DNA of 18,104 bases, taken from assembly GCA_964385695.1 (NCBI GenBank), contig CAYLQA010000055.1, positions 1 to 18,104 of the forward strand, in the 5' to 3' direction. Both the position numbers and the translations under genes were made by a program. Under the pieces are notes generated by a model. The model worked only from the letters and a program-made list of their open reading frames with translations, did not search any database and was not told the origin of the DNA. Of the stretch, positions 1 to 6,814 are shown one piece after another. The DNA comes from CAYLQA01 sp964385695. Lineage in GTDB: Bacteria; Desulfobacterota; Desulfobulbia; Desulfobulbales; Desulfurivibrionaceae. Position 1 is the stretch's first letter; each line of letters opens with the position of its first letter.

Positions 1-26
1 TCATGGCATAAAAATGGAGATTGATT

Positions 27-1250
27 ATGCCTTGGCGAAAATACAAAGAAAAAAAAGGAAAATATGGTTCATACTACAACATTGCAAAGGGCATCACAGT
101 TCGTTGTGACCAGCGCAACCAGTGGACTATTTTCATTAACAAAGGAGGTGAACGTAAGAATAAAACTATCGGCAAAGGCAGAGAAAACCTGTCACGAGCT
201 ATCAAGGCGGCTGAGGTGATCGTAAAATCTCTTACCATTGAAGCGGAGAACAAAGGCAAGGAAAAAGCTAACTCATCACTTCCCTACTTCACAGACTTCA
301 GCTCAAAGTGGTTGGAGATAAACTCTATTCGATGGAGCAAGTATACACTTGAACGGTATGAAGGATTACTCCGTATCCACATTTGCCCCCACGAAGCTTT
401 CAAAAATAAAAGAGTAGATGAGATAGCAAGAAAGGACATTCGTCACTTCTTACATGGTCTCCTCATAACGCACTCATCATCAACTGTTGAGTTAGCACAA
501 ATTGTGATACATGGCATTTTCCAAGAACTCATTGAGGATGAAGTGCTTGAGAAAAATCCTGCCAGTGCAACCCTCAAACGTATCCTTCCAGAGCCGGAGC
601 AACGCTACAAGTCTCCCCCTGACCCTTTTTCTATCACCGAAAGAGACACATTTCTTGAAGTGGCAGAAGAGTCTTGCAACTGGGCTGAACTTCTCATGCT
701 AAAGGTTATGATCTTTTCAGGTCTCAGGCTTGGTGAATTATTGGCTTTAAGGTTGTCAAATATCAAGTTTGAAAATTCAACCTATTTCGTCCGTGAAAGT
801 TTCAAACGTGAATCATTTGACCCATCCAAGAAAGGAAAAAAGCGTCTTGTAGACATACCCTCCTTCCTTCTTGATGAGTTGCAGAGATATATCACACACC
901 TCAAAGAAACGTCTTTGAAAAATGGGCACGGAGGAAAGATCGACTTATTATTCGTTGATCCTAATAAAAATGGAAGCTCACCCTATAGTCAAAGCCAAGT
1001 TCAAAAACTGGTTGCCAAAGTATGCAAAGCAGCCAACTTGAAAAGAAGGCACCCTCACGACCTCCGACACACATACGCCACCATCTTGTTGATGAGTCAC
1101 CTCAGCATAGCCTATGTGCAAAAACAATTAGGGCATAGCTCCATTAAAATCACTGTGGACACCTATGGACACTGGATACCCGGTGAAGGTCGTAAAGGTC
1201 TTGAGGAGGCTTTAAACCCTGTACAAAATGAGGTGAAAAAATGCATATAA
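27..1250 (+). CDS. Tyrosine recombinase / phage-type integrase
   Basis: This is a site-specific recombinase that would integrate and excise a mobile element by a Tyr-linked strand exchange. The protein is 407 aa from the ATG at 27, which has GGAGA 6 nt upstream; a TTG at 21 is in frame but lies against the Shine-Dalgarno, and an in-frame stop at 9-11 shows the gene is not cut by the window edge. A basic N-terminal arm-binding region (about 1-70) precedes a core-binding domain (about 85-190) and the catalytic domain. Catalytic residues visible are Arg in GLRLGE (about 234), His and Arg in HPHDLRHT (344, 347), His in LGHSS (370) and the nucleophile Tyr in DTYGHW (380). All catalytic positions are intact, so it may be active. 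It points towards tRNA-Leu 60 bp downstream, the usual arrangement for a tRNA-targeting element; the rest of the element must lie left of the window. Confidence 0.93.
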   Translation: MPWRKYKEKKGKYGSYYNIAKGITVRCDQRNQWTIFINKGGERKNKTIGKGRENLSRAIKAAEVIVKSLTIEAENKGKEKANSSLPYFTDFSSKWLEINSIRWSKYTLERYEGLLRIHICPHEAFKNKRVDEIARKDIRHFLHGLLITHSSSTVELAQIVIHGIFQELIEDEVLEKNPASATLKRILPEPEQRYKSPPDPFSITERDTFLEVAEESCNWAELLMLKVMIFSGLRLGELLALRLSNIKFENSTYFVRESFKRESFDPSKKGKKRLVDIPSFLLDELQRYITHLKETSLKNGHGGKIDLLFVDPNKNGSSPYSQSQVQKLVAKVCKAANLKRRHPHDLRHTYATILLMSHLSIAYVQKQLGHSSIKITVDTYGHWIPGEGRKGLEEALNPVQNEVKKCI

Positions 1251-1260
1251 CTGCATATGA

Positions 1261-1300
1261 AAAAAGAAAAAGCCCGTAACCTATTGAGATTACGGGCTTT
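1261..1300 (-). terminator. Intrinsic terminator shared by tRNA-Leu and the integrase
   Basis: An 11-bp perfect stem (1269-1279 with 1290-1300, core GCCCGTAA/TTACGGGC) has a 10-nt loop. On the minus strand it is followed by TTTTCTTTTT, so it should end tRNA-Leu transcription 10 nt after the CCA end. On the plus strand the stem ends in CTTT followed by AATATTT, so it could also end integrase transcription. Confidence 0.8.
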
Positions 1301-1309
1301 AATATTTAC

Positions 1310-1396
1310 TGGTGCCGAAGAGAAGACTCGAACTTCCACGGGCATGCGCCCACTAGACCCTGAACCTAGCGCGTCTACCAATTCCGCCACTTCGGC
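1310..1396 (-). tRNA. tRNA-Leu (anticodon CAG)
   Basis: This is an 87-nt cloverleaf with a 7-bp acceptor stem (GCCGAAG/CTTCGGC), discriminator A and an encoded CCA. The D-arm contains GGCGGAATTGGTAGACGC, the 7-nt anticodon loop TTCAGGG gives anticodon CAG (complement of 1360-1362), and a long variable arm (GTGGGC..GCCCGT) marks the class II Leu type. The T-arm carries GTTCGAGTC. The 3' end faces the integrase, so the 3' half is the probable attachment site (attB) used by the recombinase. The tRNA is complete on the chromosomal side. Confidence 0.96.
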
Positions 1397-1415
1397 ACAC
1401 CAAATGTGAGAGGCG

Positions 1416-1445
1416 ATATTAATTTTATCCCCCCACCTTTGTCAA
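1416..1445 (-). promoter_or_regulatory. Sigma70-type promoter for tRNA-Leu
   Basis: On the minus strand a perfect TTGACA (1440-1445) is followed after 18 nt by TAATAT (1416-1421), placing the start about 12-13 nt before the mature 5' end of the tRNA. The spacer contains a GGGGGG run. Confidence 0.7.
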
Positions 1446-1537
1446 GACAATTCCATCACCCCACCTAAAATTATCCCTGAAAACCGGCGCTGGCACATTC
1501 CATAGCAAAGAGTTCCAACCGAGGGCTCCTTTGCAGG

Positions 1538-1566
1538 TTGACCTTTTTCACAGGAAGACCTATTTT
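1538..1566 (+). promoter_or_regulatory. Candidate sigma70 promoter for ribF
   Basis: TTGACC (1538-1543), a 17-nt spacer and TATTTT (1561-1566) would give a leader of about 68 nt before the ribF ATG. I see no FMN-riboswitch signature in this leader. The rest of the 1397-1640 gap shows nothing else recognisable. Confidence 0.45.
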
Positions 1567-1640
1567 AACAGGCGAATTAGCGGTGTGACTCGGAGTCTTA
1601 CTAGCTCCCTTTTCAGGGCACACGGCGAAGGAGAATCAGA

Positions 1641-2615
1641 ATGGAAATCTTCACCAGGCTTGAAGATATACATGAGCCTTTTCATAACGCCTTGGTCACC
1701 ATCGGCAACTTCGATGGGGTCCACCTCGGGCACCAGATGTTGTTTTCCGAGGTGGTCAGCAAGGCCTATAAAAACGGCGGCACCAGCGTGGCTGTCACCT
1801 TTGAGCCGCACCCTTTACAGGTGGTACGACCAGATATCGGTATCAAGCTTATATCAACGGCCGAGCAAAAACGTGAGCTTATTGCCATGGCCTCCATCGA
1901 CAAGCTGCTCATCCTGCCATTCACCAAAGAGTTTGCCAACACCCAGGCTGAGGACTTTGTCGATGAGGTGCTGATCAAAACCCTTGGCGTGAAAGAACTG
2001 GTGGTGGGTTACGATTACGCATTCGGTAAAAGCCGCCAGGGAGATATCCCGTTTCTCAAGGCACAGGGAGCGGCCAAAGGCTTTGATGTTACCGTGGTTG
2101 AGCCCTATTATGTTGAGGATATGCTGGCCAGCTCGACCAAGGTGCGAGAACTGGTGGCCGAGGGCAGGATGCGCGATGTAAAAAAACTTTTAGGCCGGTA
2201 TTACCAAATACGGGGCGAAGTAAAAATGGGCAAACAGCGCGGTGGCCCGCTCCTTGGATTCCCTACGGCCAATTTATACATTGATGAAGCGGATCTATGC
2301 CCCAGGCACGGCGTTTATGTGACCCAGGTTATTTACGACGGCAAGTGTTACGGCGGTGTACTGAATATAGGCTATAACCCCACGTTCGACGGCAAAAAGC
2401 TCTCGGCCGAAACCCATATCTTTGATTTCAATCAGGATATTTACGGCAAACCGATCAAGATCAACCTGCTCCGCTTCCTGCGTGGAGAAAAGAAATTTTC
2501 AGGGCCGGACGAACTGGTCAGCCAGATTACCCAGGATGCGGAACAGGCAAAAGAGGTGCTTGCCGATGCCCAAAAGGAGATCCTGCTCTCCTGCGAGGAA
2601 AAATACAATCGCTGA
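1641..2615 (+). CDS. ribF: Bifunctional riboflavin kinase / FAD synthetase
   Basis: This cytoplasmic enzyme makes FMN from riboflavin plus ATP and then FAD from FMN plus ATP. The 324-aa protein has the expected two-domain layout. The N-terminal FMN adenylyltransferase domain carries GNFDGVHLGHQ (residues 22-32, nucleotidyl-transferase motif). The C-terminal riboflavin kinase domain carries GPLLGFPTANL with the PTAN motif, followed by GVYVTQV and GVLNIGYNPTF. Length matches the family (about 310 aa). The start is supported by AAGGAGAA about 7 nt before the ATG. The gene stands alone on the plus strand, with mobile-element debris beginning 38 nt after its stop. The only structures after the stop are two short AT-rich hairpins (near 2620-2651) without a T tract, so I see no convincing terminator. 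Confidence 0.96.
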   Translation: MEIFTRLEDIHEPFHNALVTIGNFDGVHLGHQMLFSEVVSKAYKNGGTSVAVTFEPHPLQVVRPDIGIKLISTAEQKRELIAMASIDKLLILPFTKEFANTQAEDFVDEVLIKTLGVKELVVGYDYAFGKSRQGDIPFLKAQGAAKGFDVTVVEPYYVEDMLASSTKVRELVAEGRMRDVKKLLGRYYQIRGEVKMGKQRGGPLLGFPTANLYIDEADLCPRHGVYVTQVIYDGKCYGGVLNIGYNPTFDGKKLSAETHIFDFNQDIYGKPIKINLLRFLRGEKKFSGPDELVSQITQDAEQAKEVLADAQKEILLSCEEKYNR

Positions 2616-2652
2616 AGCCACCTTTAAGTGGAAACAAACCAGAGTTTGTTGA

Positions 2653-2689
2653 ATCTGGTAGGAGGTAGCCCTTGAGGCTACCCCCTCCC
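2653..2689 (-). ncRNA. Group II intron domain VI with branch-point A
   Basis: The minus-strand hairpin has a 7-bp inner stem GGTAGCC/GGCTACC and a 5-nt loop, extended by G-U, G-C, G-C and A-T pairs. A single unpaired A (complement of 2659) then interrupts the helix before two more G-C pairs. That bulged A is 7 nt from the proposed intron end, the canonical branch-point position. It follows domain V by 4 nt. Confidence 0.65.
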
Positions 2690-2693
2690 AACA

Positions 2694-2724
2694 GAACGGC
2701 TCGTACCGGCCAGGTAAGCCGCTC
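2694..2724 (-). ncRNA. Group II intron domain V
   Basis: On the minus strand the 31-nt hairpin begins GAGCGGCT and ends AGCCGTTC. These pair over 8 bp (one G-U), then a 2-nt bulge (CG) on the 3' side is followed by a 4-bp upper stem TACC/GGTA with a 5-nt loop. The 2-nt bulge and the AGC triad at positions 2-4 are the catalytic hallmarks of domain V. AGC rather than CGC argues against class IIC. The loop is not a GNRA tetraloop and the hairpin is about 3 nt shorter than usual, so it may have decayed. Confidence 0.7.
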
Positions 2725-2747
2725 CTCGATTAGCGACCGGACTTCAC

Positions 2748-2957
2748 TCAGGAAGCGGCCAAAGTAAAATCATGCAAGAATAGTAATCCCTGCGTCCTGA
2801 ACCATTCAAGGTTCAGGGCGAAACGTACTTCTTTCCTGCTCACCGATTGCCATTTATTCATTTTGACCCAGACCCTTTGAGCCTTTGCTGGATTGAAACC
2901 AAGTCTCACCATAATCCTTTGGAACTTCCGGGGCTTTTTCCATTTCTTCAACCTCAA
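2748..2957 (-). pseudogene. C-terminal remnant of group II intron reverse transcriptase/maturase
   Basis: The 69-aa reading frame matches the C-terminal maturase region (GIIM/domain X) of group II intron proteins. It shows WKKPRKFQRIMVRLGF followed by a W..............S...V..ALN..W...QGL..L.DF pattern, equivalent to the family's R..WK..k.R...L..LG, W......R.gyWr.s.s..l..al.n..l...Gl..l..y. The reverse transcriptase palm with its YADD motif is absent because the upstream part has been lost. The ATG at 2957 lies at the truncation junction and is unlikely to be a genuine start. Domain V follows 24 nt after the stop, as expected for such proteins encoded in domain IV. Confidence 0.7.
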
Positions 2958-3172
2958 GGAACGCCGTGATGACCCAAATCTGGGTGGCCCTCTGTGTTTA
3001 TCTGATCCTCGCTTTCCTGAAATTTAAAGCCAAACTGGGCATCAGCATGCAGCAGATGCTCAGACTTTTACAGCTCAACTTGTTTGAGCGAAGAGATTTA
3101 CTCTCACTTTTTAAGCCGCCAGACAAGCAACCACTTGAATGTAGGCAGTTTTTGCTCTGGGAAAATTTATGA
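2951..3172 (+). pseudogene. C-terminal fragment of an IS4-family transposase
   Basis: The translated stretch reads TSRNAVMTQIWVALCVYLI, then LGISMQQMLRLLQLNLFERRDL. It resembles the conserved C-terminus of IS4-type DDE transposases (typically TSENAVKTQIWIAV, then a hydrophobic helix and LQILSLTLFEK). Homology begins at about 2951, before the first possible start codons (GTG 2966, ATG 2969), so the 5' part of the gene is missing and no start should be assigned. All catalytic residues are lost. The stop is TGA at 3170-3172. The frame is fused upstream to the group II intron fragment, and its right side runs into the IS481 remnant at about 3183. Confidence 0.7.
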
Positions 3173-3182
3173 GACAGCAATG

Positions 3183-3878
3183 AGACAAGATAGTGCTAAT
3201 AGTGGTCTGGTGTTTTTCAAAGAAAGGCAATACATCTTCATTGAGAACATGTATAGCTGTGACCGGGAGTTTGCTAGTGTACAACCGTCCCCAAGCATAA
3301 CGGGAATGGCAGTCGATAACCGTCTGCAGGTAAATTTTACCCACACCTTTGAGAGTACCGACAAAGAAGGTGTCAACTGCCACTAGATCACCAGTATAAC
3401 GGGTTTCAATGTGGCGCTCCCTAAATTCTGGACTGAACCGTTCCAGCAAACGCACCTGCTCTTCGGTAAGTTTGACATCTTGCTTCCGAACGGCTTTTTC
3501 CAACCGCAACAAACGTTCATGGCGAGTGAGAATGTTATGGCGCCCCCAAACGCCTTTCACGCCACCAGAACTAACCTGAACACCTTGAAGGTTAAGCTGC
3601 TGAGCGGTACGAAGTGGACCATGTGTTGGATTATCGAGGCTATAAGCCAGGATTGCCTTCTCGACGGCTCCGTCTACACGATTTGGGTGTGGGCCCTTGG
3701 GGCCAGGAAGTCGGTCTAAGAGGCCTTGGCTACCATAGGTTTGATAATTACGACGAATTTCATAGAACTGCTGGCGGGAGTAGCCCATAATCTTGCAAGC
3801 TCTGCTCACATTGTTCATTTCTGCAGCAAGTTCTAGCAAACTGAGCTTCCTTCGTGCTACTTTTTGACTGGTGGTCAT
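3183..3878 (-). pseudogene. IS481-family transposase, 3'-truncated
   Basis: The first 232 residues are a typical IS481-type transposase. They comprise an N-terminal helix-turn-helix (RRKLSLLELAAEMNNVSRACKI..SRQQFYEIRR), the LLDRLPGPKGPHPNR segment and the rve/DDE core with VAVDTFFVGTLKGVGK (first Asp 169) and DCHSRYAWGRLYTSKLPVTA. Homology stops at STILS (residue 232), where the family normally continues with DNG, the second catalytic Asp. From there the frame runs 23 unrelated codons to a stop at 3111. The C-terminal third, with the second Asp and the Glu, is missing, so the protein cannot be catalytic. The ATG at 3878 has a strong AAGGAGG Shine-Dalgarno, so the start region is intact. Confidence 0.88.
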
Positions 3879-3999
3879 GTCTGTCCTCCTTGGTGGTAAG
3901 ATTAAAGTTTCGCAACTTCATCTATACCCAGCCAAGGGCGGCATGACCACCGCTCTCAACGTGGTCAACTGTCAGGTGAATACAATCTCAATACACACA
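3879..3999 (-). mobile_element. Upstream end of the IS481-type element
   Basis: The 120 bp before the transposase start are non-coding and probably hold the element's outer end. A TGTGTGTATTGAGATTGTAT stretch on the minus strand beginning near 3999 is a plausible terminal repeat starting with TGT, but the matching right end is lost, so I cannot confirm it. It lies about 14 bp from the stop of the chemoreceptor gene. Confidence 0.35.
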
Positions 4000-4012
4000 A
4001 ATTGTCGATGGT

Positions 4013-5653
4013 TTAAAAGTCTTCAAACTCATCGTCGTCCATGGGGATAATATCCTCGGGTTTATCCTTTTTCGCTACGGGAGCCGGACCAGACAAGGCC
4101 TGCTTCGCCTCAGCTGGGGCAGGAGGAGGACTCGTCTCCTTCTGCGGGGGTGGCGCAGCAAGGCCCTGTTGCGAAGGTGGCCTTTTCAAACCCGCCTTGC
4201 CAGCAGCAAAGCCTTTTTTCTCAGCAGCAACGCTGCCACTTACCAAGGTGACCAGATCCCCCACATACTGTTTCAAAAATTCGGCCTGGGAACTCAGCTC
4301 TTCCGAAGCGCTTGCCGCCTCTTCCGAGCTAGCCGCAGTCTGCTGGGTTACCCGGTCAATCTCACCCATGGCCGTATTGACCTGATCAAGTCCCTGGGTC
4401 TGCTCGTTGGAAGCCACAGCGATCTCGCTCACCAAGCCACCGACCTTGGAAGCCATGGAGGAAACCTCGGAAAAATCCTCGTTGGTCTGCTCAAGAAGCT
4501 CCTCACCTTCCTTGACCTTTTTCACCGTGCCCTCGATGAGGGTGGCAGTATCACTGGCCGCCTCGGCAGCACGCATGGCAAGGTTCCGAACCTCGTCAGC
4601 CACCACGGCAAAGCCAGCGCCCGCCTCACCTGCACGGGCTGCCTCAACCGCGGCATTGAGAGCCAACAGGTTGGTCTGAAAGGCAATCTCATCAATGGTC
4701 TTGATGATCTTGGAGGTCTCTTCACTGGCCTTGGAAATCTCATCCATAGCCGCAGTCTGCGCTGCCATGGACTGGTTGGCCTTCTCCACCACCCCATTAA
4801 CCTCTTTCATGAGCGAGTTACACTCAGAGGCATTATCGGCATTACGCCGGGTCATGGTAGAAACCTCCTCTAGGGAGGCCGAAGTCTCTTCCAGTGAAGC
4901 CGCTTCTTCCGCCGCGCCTTCTGCCAGCTGATGGGAAGCGCTGGAGAGTTGACCAGAGGCTGAGGTCACCTGGGTGGCACTGTCGTCGAGACCATCCACC
5001 ACCACCATGACTGGTTTGATGACAAAACGAGACAGACACCAATAGATGGCACCACACATGACAATAACAATCAGGCCGGCAGCCAAAACTATGATGATGC
5101 CAAGACGCCAGCCGGCAGCATCCATCTCTGCATGCGCCACCTGAACAAGATTTTGAATCCTCTTGGACAGGGCATTGACGTTTTTGTCCACCGAGGCAAA
5201 ACTCAACCCGGTTTCGACAAAGCCGATGGTCTCATCCTCAAACTGCACTTCCTGCTTAAGGTGTTCCGCTGCCTTAAGGCCTTCATCCCTCACCTCGGCC
5301 AATACATTGGACCCGTCTTTACCGTAAAACACCACGGAGACGACATCGGGGTCATTGACAGCAGAGGCTGCAAGCTGCTGCAAGGTATCAAAATCATAGC
5401 CAACGATAAAGCCCGCTCCGGTTTTAGCCATCAGGGCATTCAGGGATTCCCCTTTACGGAGAAGCCCCTCTTTCATCACCTTGGCTCCCTGCTGCTGCTC
5501 GGACTTCAATGTACCGACAAAGCTGTCTGCCTGCTTGCCTTGGGCCGTATATGCAGTATAAAGCACCACCACGGCCAGGGCAACGATCAGAACCTGGGTC
5601 ACCCCGGAGACAATCAGGATAAACTTAGCGGCTATTCCTTTCTTCTTTGCCAT
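4013..5653 (-). CDS. Methyl-accepting chemotaxis protein
   Basis: This is a transmembrane chemoreceptor that would signal through CheW/CheA to the flagellar motor or a related output. The 546-aa protein has TM1 (about 11-35), a periplasmic sensor region of about 145 residues that I cannot assign to a named family, and TM2 (about 183-208). A long cytoplasmic coiled coil follows, with the conserved hairpin tip DEIAFQTNLLALNAAVEAAR (321-340) and AGFAVVADEVRNLA. No clear HAMP domain separates TM2 from the coiled coil. The tail after about 480 is Pro/Ala/Lys-rich and ends in an acidic DDDEFEDF, which could serve as a tether for the adaptation enzymes. The start has GGGAG 7 nt upstream. It lies 27 bp after the PhnD-like gene, so the two form one operon. 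IS debris begins 14 bp after its stop. Confidence 0.93.
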   Translation of the reverse strand: MAKKKGIAAKFILIVSGVTQVLIVALAVVVLYTAYTAQGKQADSFVGTLKSEQQQGAKVMKEGLLRKGESLNALMAKTGAGFIVGYDFDTLQQLAASAVNDPDVVSVVFYGKDGSNVLAEVRDEGLKAAEHLKQEVQFEDETIGFVETGLSFASVDKNVNALSKRIQNLVQVAHAEMDAAGWRLGIIIVLAAGLIVIVMCGAIYWCLSRFVIKPVMVVVDGLDDSATQVTSASGQLSSASHQLAEGAAEEAASLEETSASLEEVSTMTRRNADNASECNSLMKEVNGVVEKANQSMAAQTAAMDEISKASEETSKIIKTIDEIAFQTNLLALNAAVEAARAGEAGAGFAVVADEVRNLAMRAAEAASDTATLIEGTVKKVKEGEELLEQTNEDFSEVSSMASKVGGLVSEIAVASNEQTQGLDQVNTAMGEIDRVTQQTAASSEEAASASEELSSQAEFLKQYVGDLVTLVSGSVAAEKKGFAAGKAGLKRPPSQQGLAAPPPQKETSPPPAPAEAKQALSGPAPVAKKDKPEDIIPMDDDEFEDF

Positions 5654-5680
5654 TGGTTACTCCCATTCACACTCAAAAAG

Positions 5681-6574
5681 TTACTGGGCAAAGGCACCGT
5701 ATTTAATAGCCGTGAGACAATCACGCACTGGACCGTAATCGGCAGATGCATCCCAGCCTACGATCTTGGCAGCCTTGGCCGCTGTAGAGTCGGAACCCAT
5801 TGCCCTGAGGGCGTTTCCAAGTGCTTCGGCCTTGCCTTTGTCAACATGGCCCAAGGCAGCCATGGGCCACTCAGGATAGAGCCGGGTGCTATGAACAAAG
5901 GGAAAAGAGCTGCTCTGCTTGTTGATAATGCGAAAGTCAGCCATGGAAATTTTACCCTCGCCTTCCATGCGCTCCAGGGTATCGGTGCGGACTGTACCGG
6001 CATCCATAGCGCCGTTTTTCACGGCCAGGACAACGTTGTCATGCTTGCCACCTTCGACAAAGGCTGCAAAATCTTTTTTGGGGTCAATGCCGTTATCCAG
6101 GAACAAACGCCATGCCATATGGCCTCCCCCAAAGGAGGAGTATTTTACGAGCATGAATTTTTTGCCCTTGATATCGGCCAGGCTCTGCACGGGGCTGTCT
6201 TTGCGGACAAGAACCACACCGCCGAACTCCTTAAGAGCTTTACCACCTCGGGAGTTAATCAGAGTCGCCACAGAGGCCACACCGTATTTCTTTTCCATCT
6301 CAACATAAAAAGCGGAGTTGGCGAGCAGATAGTCTATCTTGCCACCCTTCACCATGGGCTCAATGGCAGTGAACTTGAGGGGAATGATGGTAACCTTTTC
6401 CCCGAGCTTACCGGTCAGATAAGCACCGGTTGCACCCCATTTCTGCATGGCCTTTGGAGCACCACGCTTAGCCAGTACACCGATCTTCATCTCCGCCTGC
6501 GCTCCTGCCGTAAAAATGGCGCTCATCAACAGGGCCAAACACATCATTCCAAGTTTTTTTATACCACTACCCAT
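5681..6574 (-). CDS. PhnD-like periplasmic substrate-binding protein
   Basis: The 297-aa protein begins with a signal peptide (MGSGIKKLGMMCLALLMSAI.., probable cleavage after AQA at 27). A type 2 periplasmic-binding fold of the phosphate/phosphite/phosphonate (PhnD) family follows. Supporting features are EMKIGVLAKRG at the mature N-terminus, DYLLANSAFYVEM, the SLADIKGKKFMLVKYSSFGG motif and the GKHDNVVLAVKNGAMDAGTVRTD segment. The frame is open 21 codons further upstream, but ATG 6574 has AAGGAG 7 nt before it and leads straight into the signal peptide. No permease or ATPase gene of a phosphonate importer is adjacent. The downstream partner is a chemoreceptor, suggesting that it delivers a ligand signal to that receptor instead of feeding a transporter. 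The ligand is unknown; PhnD relatives bind varied oxyanions and small molecules. Confidence 0.88.
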   Translation of the reverse strand: MGSGIKKLGMMCLALLMSAIFTAGAQAEMKIGVLAKRGAPKAMQKWGATGAYLTGKLGEKVTIIPLKFTAIEPMVKGGKIDYLLANSAFYVEMEKKYGVASVATLINSRGGKALKEFGGVVLVRKDSPVQSLADIKGKKFMLVKYSSFGGGHMAWRLFLDNGIDPKKDFAAFVEGGKHDNVVLAVKNGAMDAGTVRTDTLERMEGEGKISMADFRIINKQSSSFPFVHSTRLYPEWPMAALGHVDKGKAEALGNALRAMGSDSTAAKAAKIVGWDASADYGPVRDCLTAIKYGAFAQ

Positions 6575-6675
6575 TGTCACTCTCCTTCTGTCTTTTGGTT
6601 GACTCTCACTTGTTGGAAGCCAGAAAAACGGAAACAAACACGAGCCGCCATGCTAGCTCTTGCTTTTCCGGAGAT

Positions 6676-6711
6676 AAAAAAGGGAGTGCCACCCACACTC
6701 TGGCAATCCCT
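6676..6711 (-). terminator. Intrinsic terminator, or attenuator, before the PhnD-like gene
   Basis: The minus-strand hairpin AGGGA-T-TGCCA / TGGCA-C-TCCCT (two 5-bp stems with one mismatch, 9-nt loop) is followed by T5-6. It lies about 104 nt after the stop of the ABC ATPase gene and about 100 nt before the binding-protein start. It may simply end the upstream operon, but the best promoter for the next unit lies upstream of it. Confidence 0.65.
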
Positions 6712-6723
6712 CTACATGGAAAT

Positions 6724-6751
6724 GGTATAATTTTTTAAAAAAGCGTGTCAA
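6724..6751 (-). promoter_or_regulatory. Candidate sigma70 promoter for the binding protein/chemoreceptor unit
   Basis: A perfect TTGACA (6746-6751), a 16-nt T/A-rich spacer and TATACC (6724-6729) lie on the minus strand. The start would fall near 6717, directly before the hairpin at 6711-6681, leaving a leader of about 145 nt. I found no better promoter between that hairpin and the gene. Confidence 0.5.
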
Positions 6752-6814
6752 ATGAATTTGTTTTTTTACGGAACCCTAAGCAGTTATTGTATTAATTGGA
6801 AAGCCAATGATCCT

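Larger units (their letters stand above)
2653..2957 (-). mobile_element. 3' fragment of a group II intron (maturase tail, domains V and VI)
   Basis: On the minus strand a remnant of an intron-encoded protein is followed, in the right order and spacing, by a domain V-like hairpin and a domain VI-like hairpin with a bulged A. This is the normal 3' organisation of a bacterial group II intron. The 3' splice junction is best placed at 2653 (intron ending AGAT, i.e. AY). Everything upstream (intron domains I-IV and most of the reverse transcriptase) is missing: the fragment is cut near 2951-2957, where an IS4-type transposase remnant begins. The element is therefore dead. The call rests on structure and motif resemblance read by eye. 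Confidence 0.75.

Noticed and set aside
1163..1390. 75-codon minus-strand frame starting MAELVDALGSGSS
   Set aside because: It is the familiar false frame made by translating a tRNA; it runs through tRNA-Leu, the terminator and the end of the integrase gene.
1397..1640. FMN riboswitch in the ribF leader
   Set aside because: No conserved FMN-element blocks could be found, and a simple promoter accounts for the leader.
2616..2652. Terminator for ribF
   Set aside because: Two short hairpins (CCAC/GTGG and AACAAAC/GTTTGTT) are present, but both are weak and neither has a T tract.
6675..6690. Possible sigma54 promoter beginning TGGCAC before the binding-protein gene
   Set aside because: The -24 element is good, but the -12 position reads TTTTT with no GC, and the TGGCA is part of the terminator stem.
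5132..6730. 532-codon open frame antisense to the chemoreceptor and binding-protein genes
   Set aside because: It is a shadow of two well-supported genes on the other strand; its translation shows no recognisable domain and is rich in His/Cys/Gly runs typical of antisense frames.
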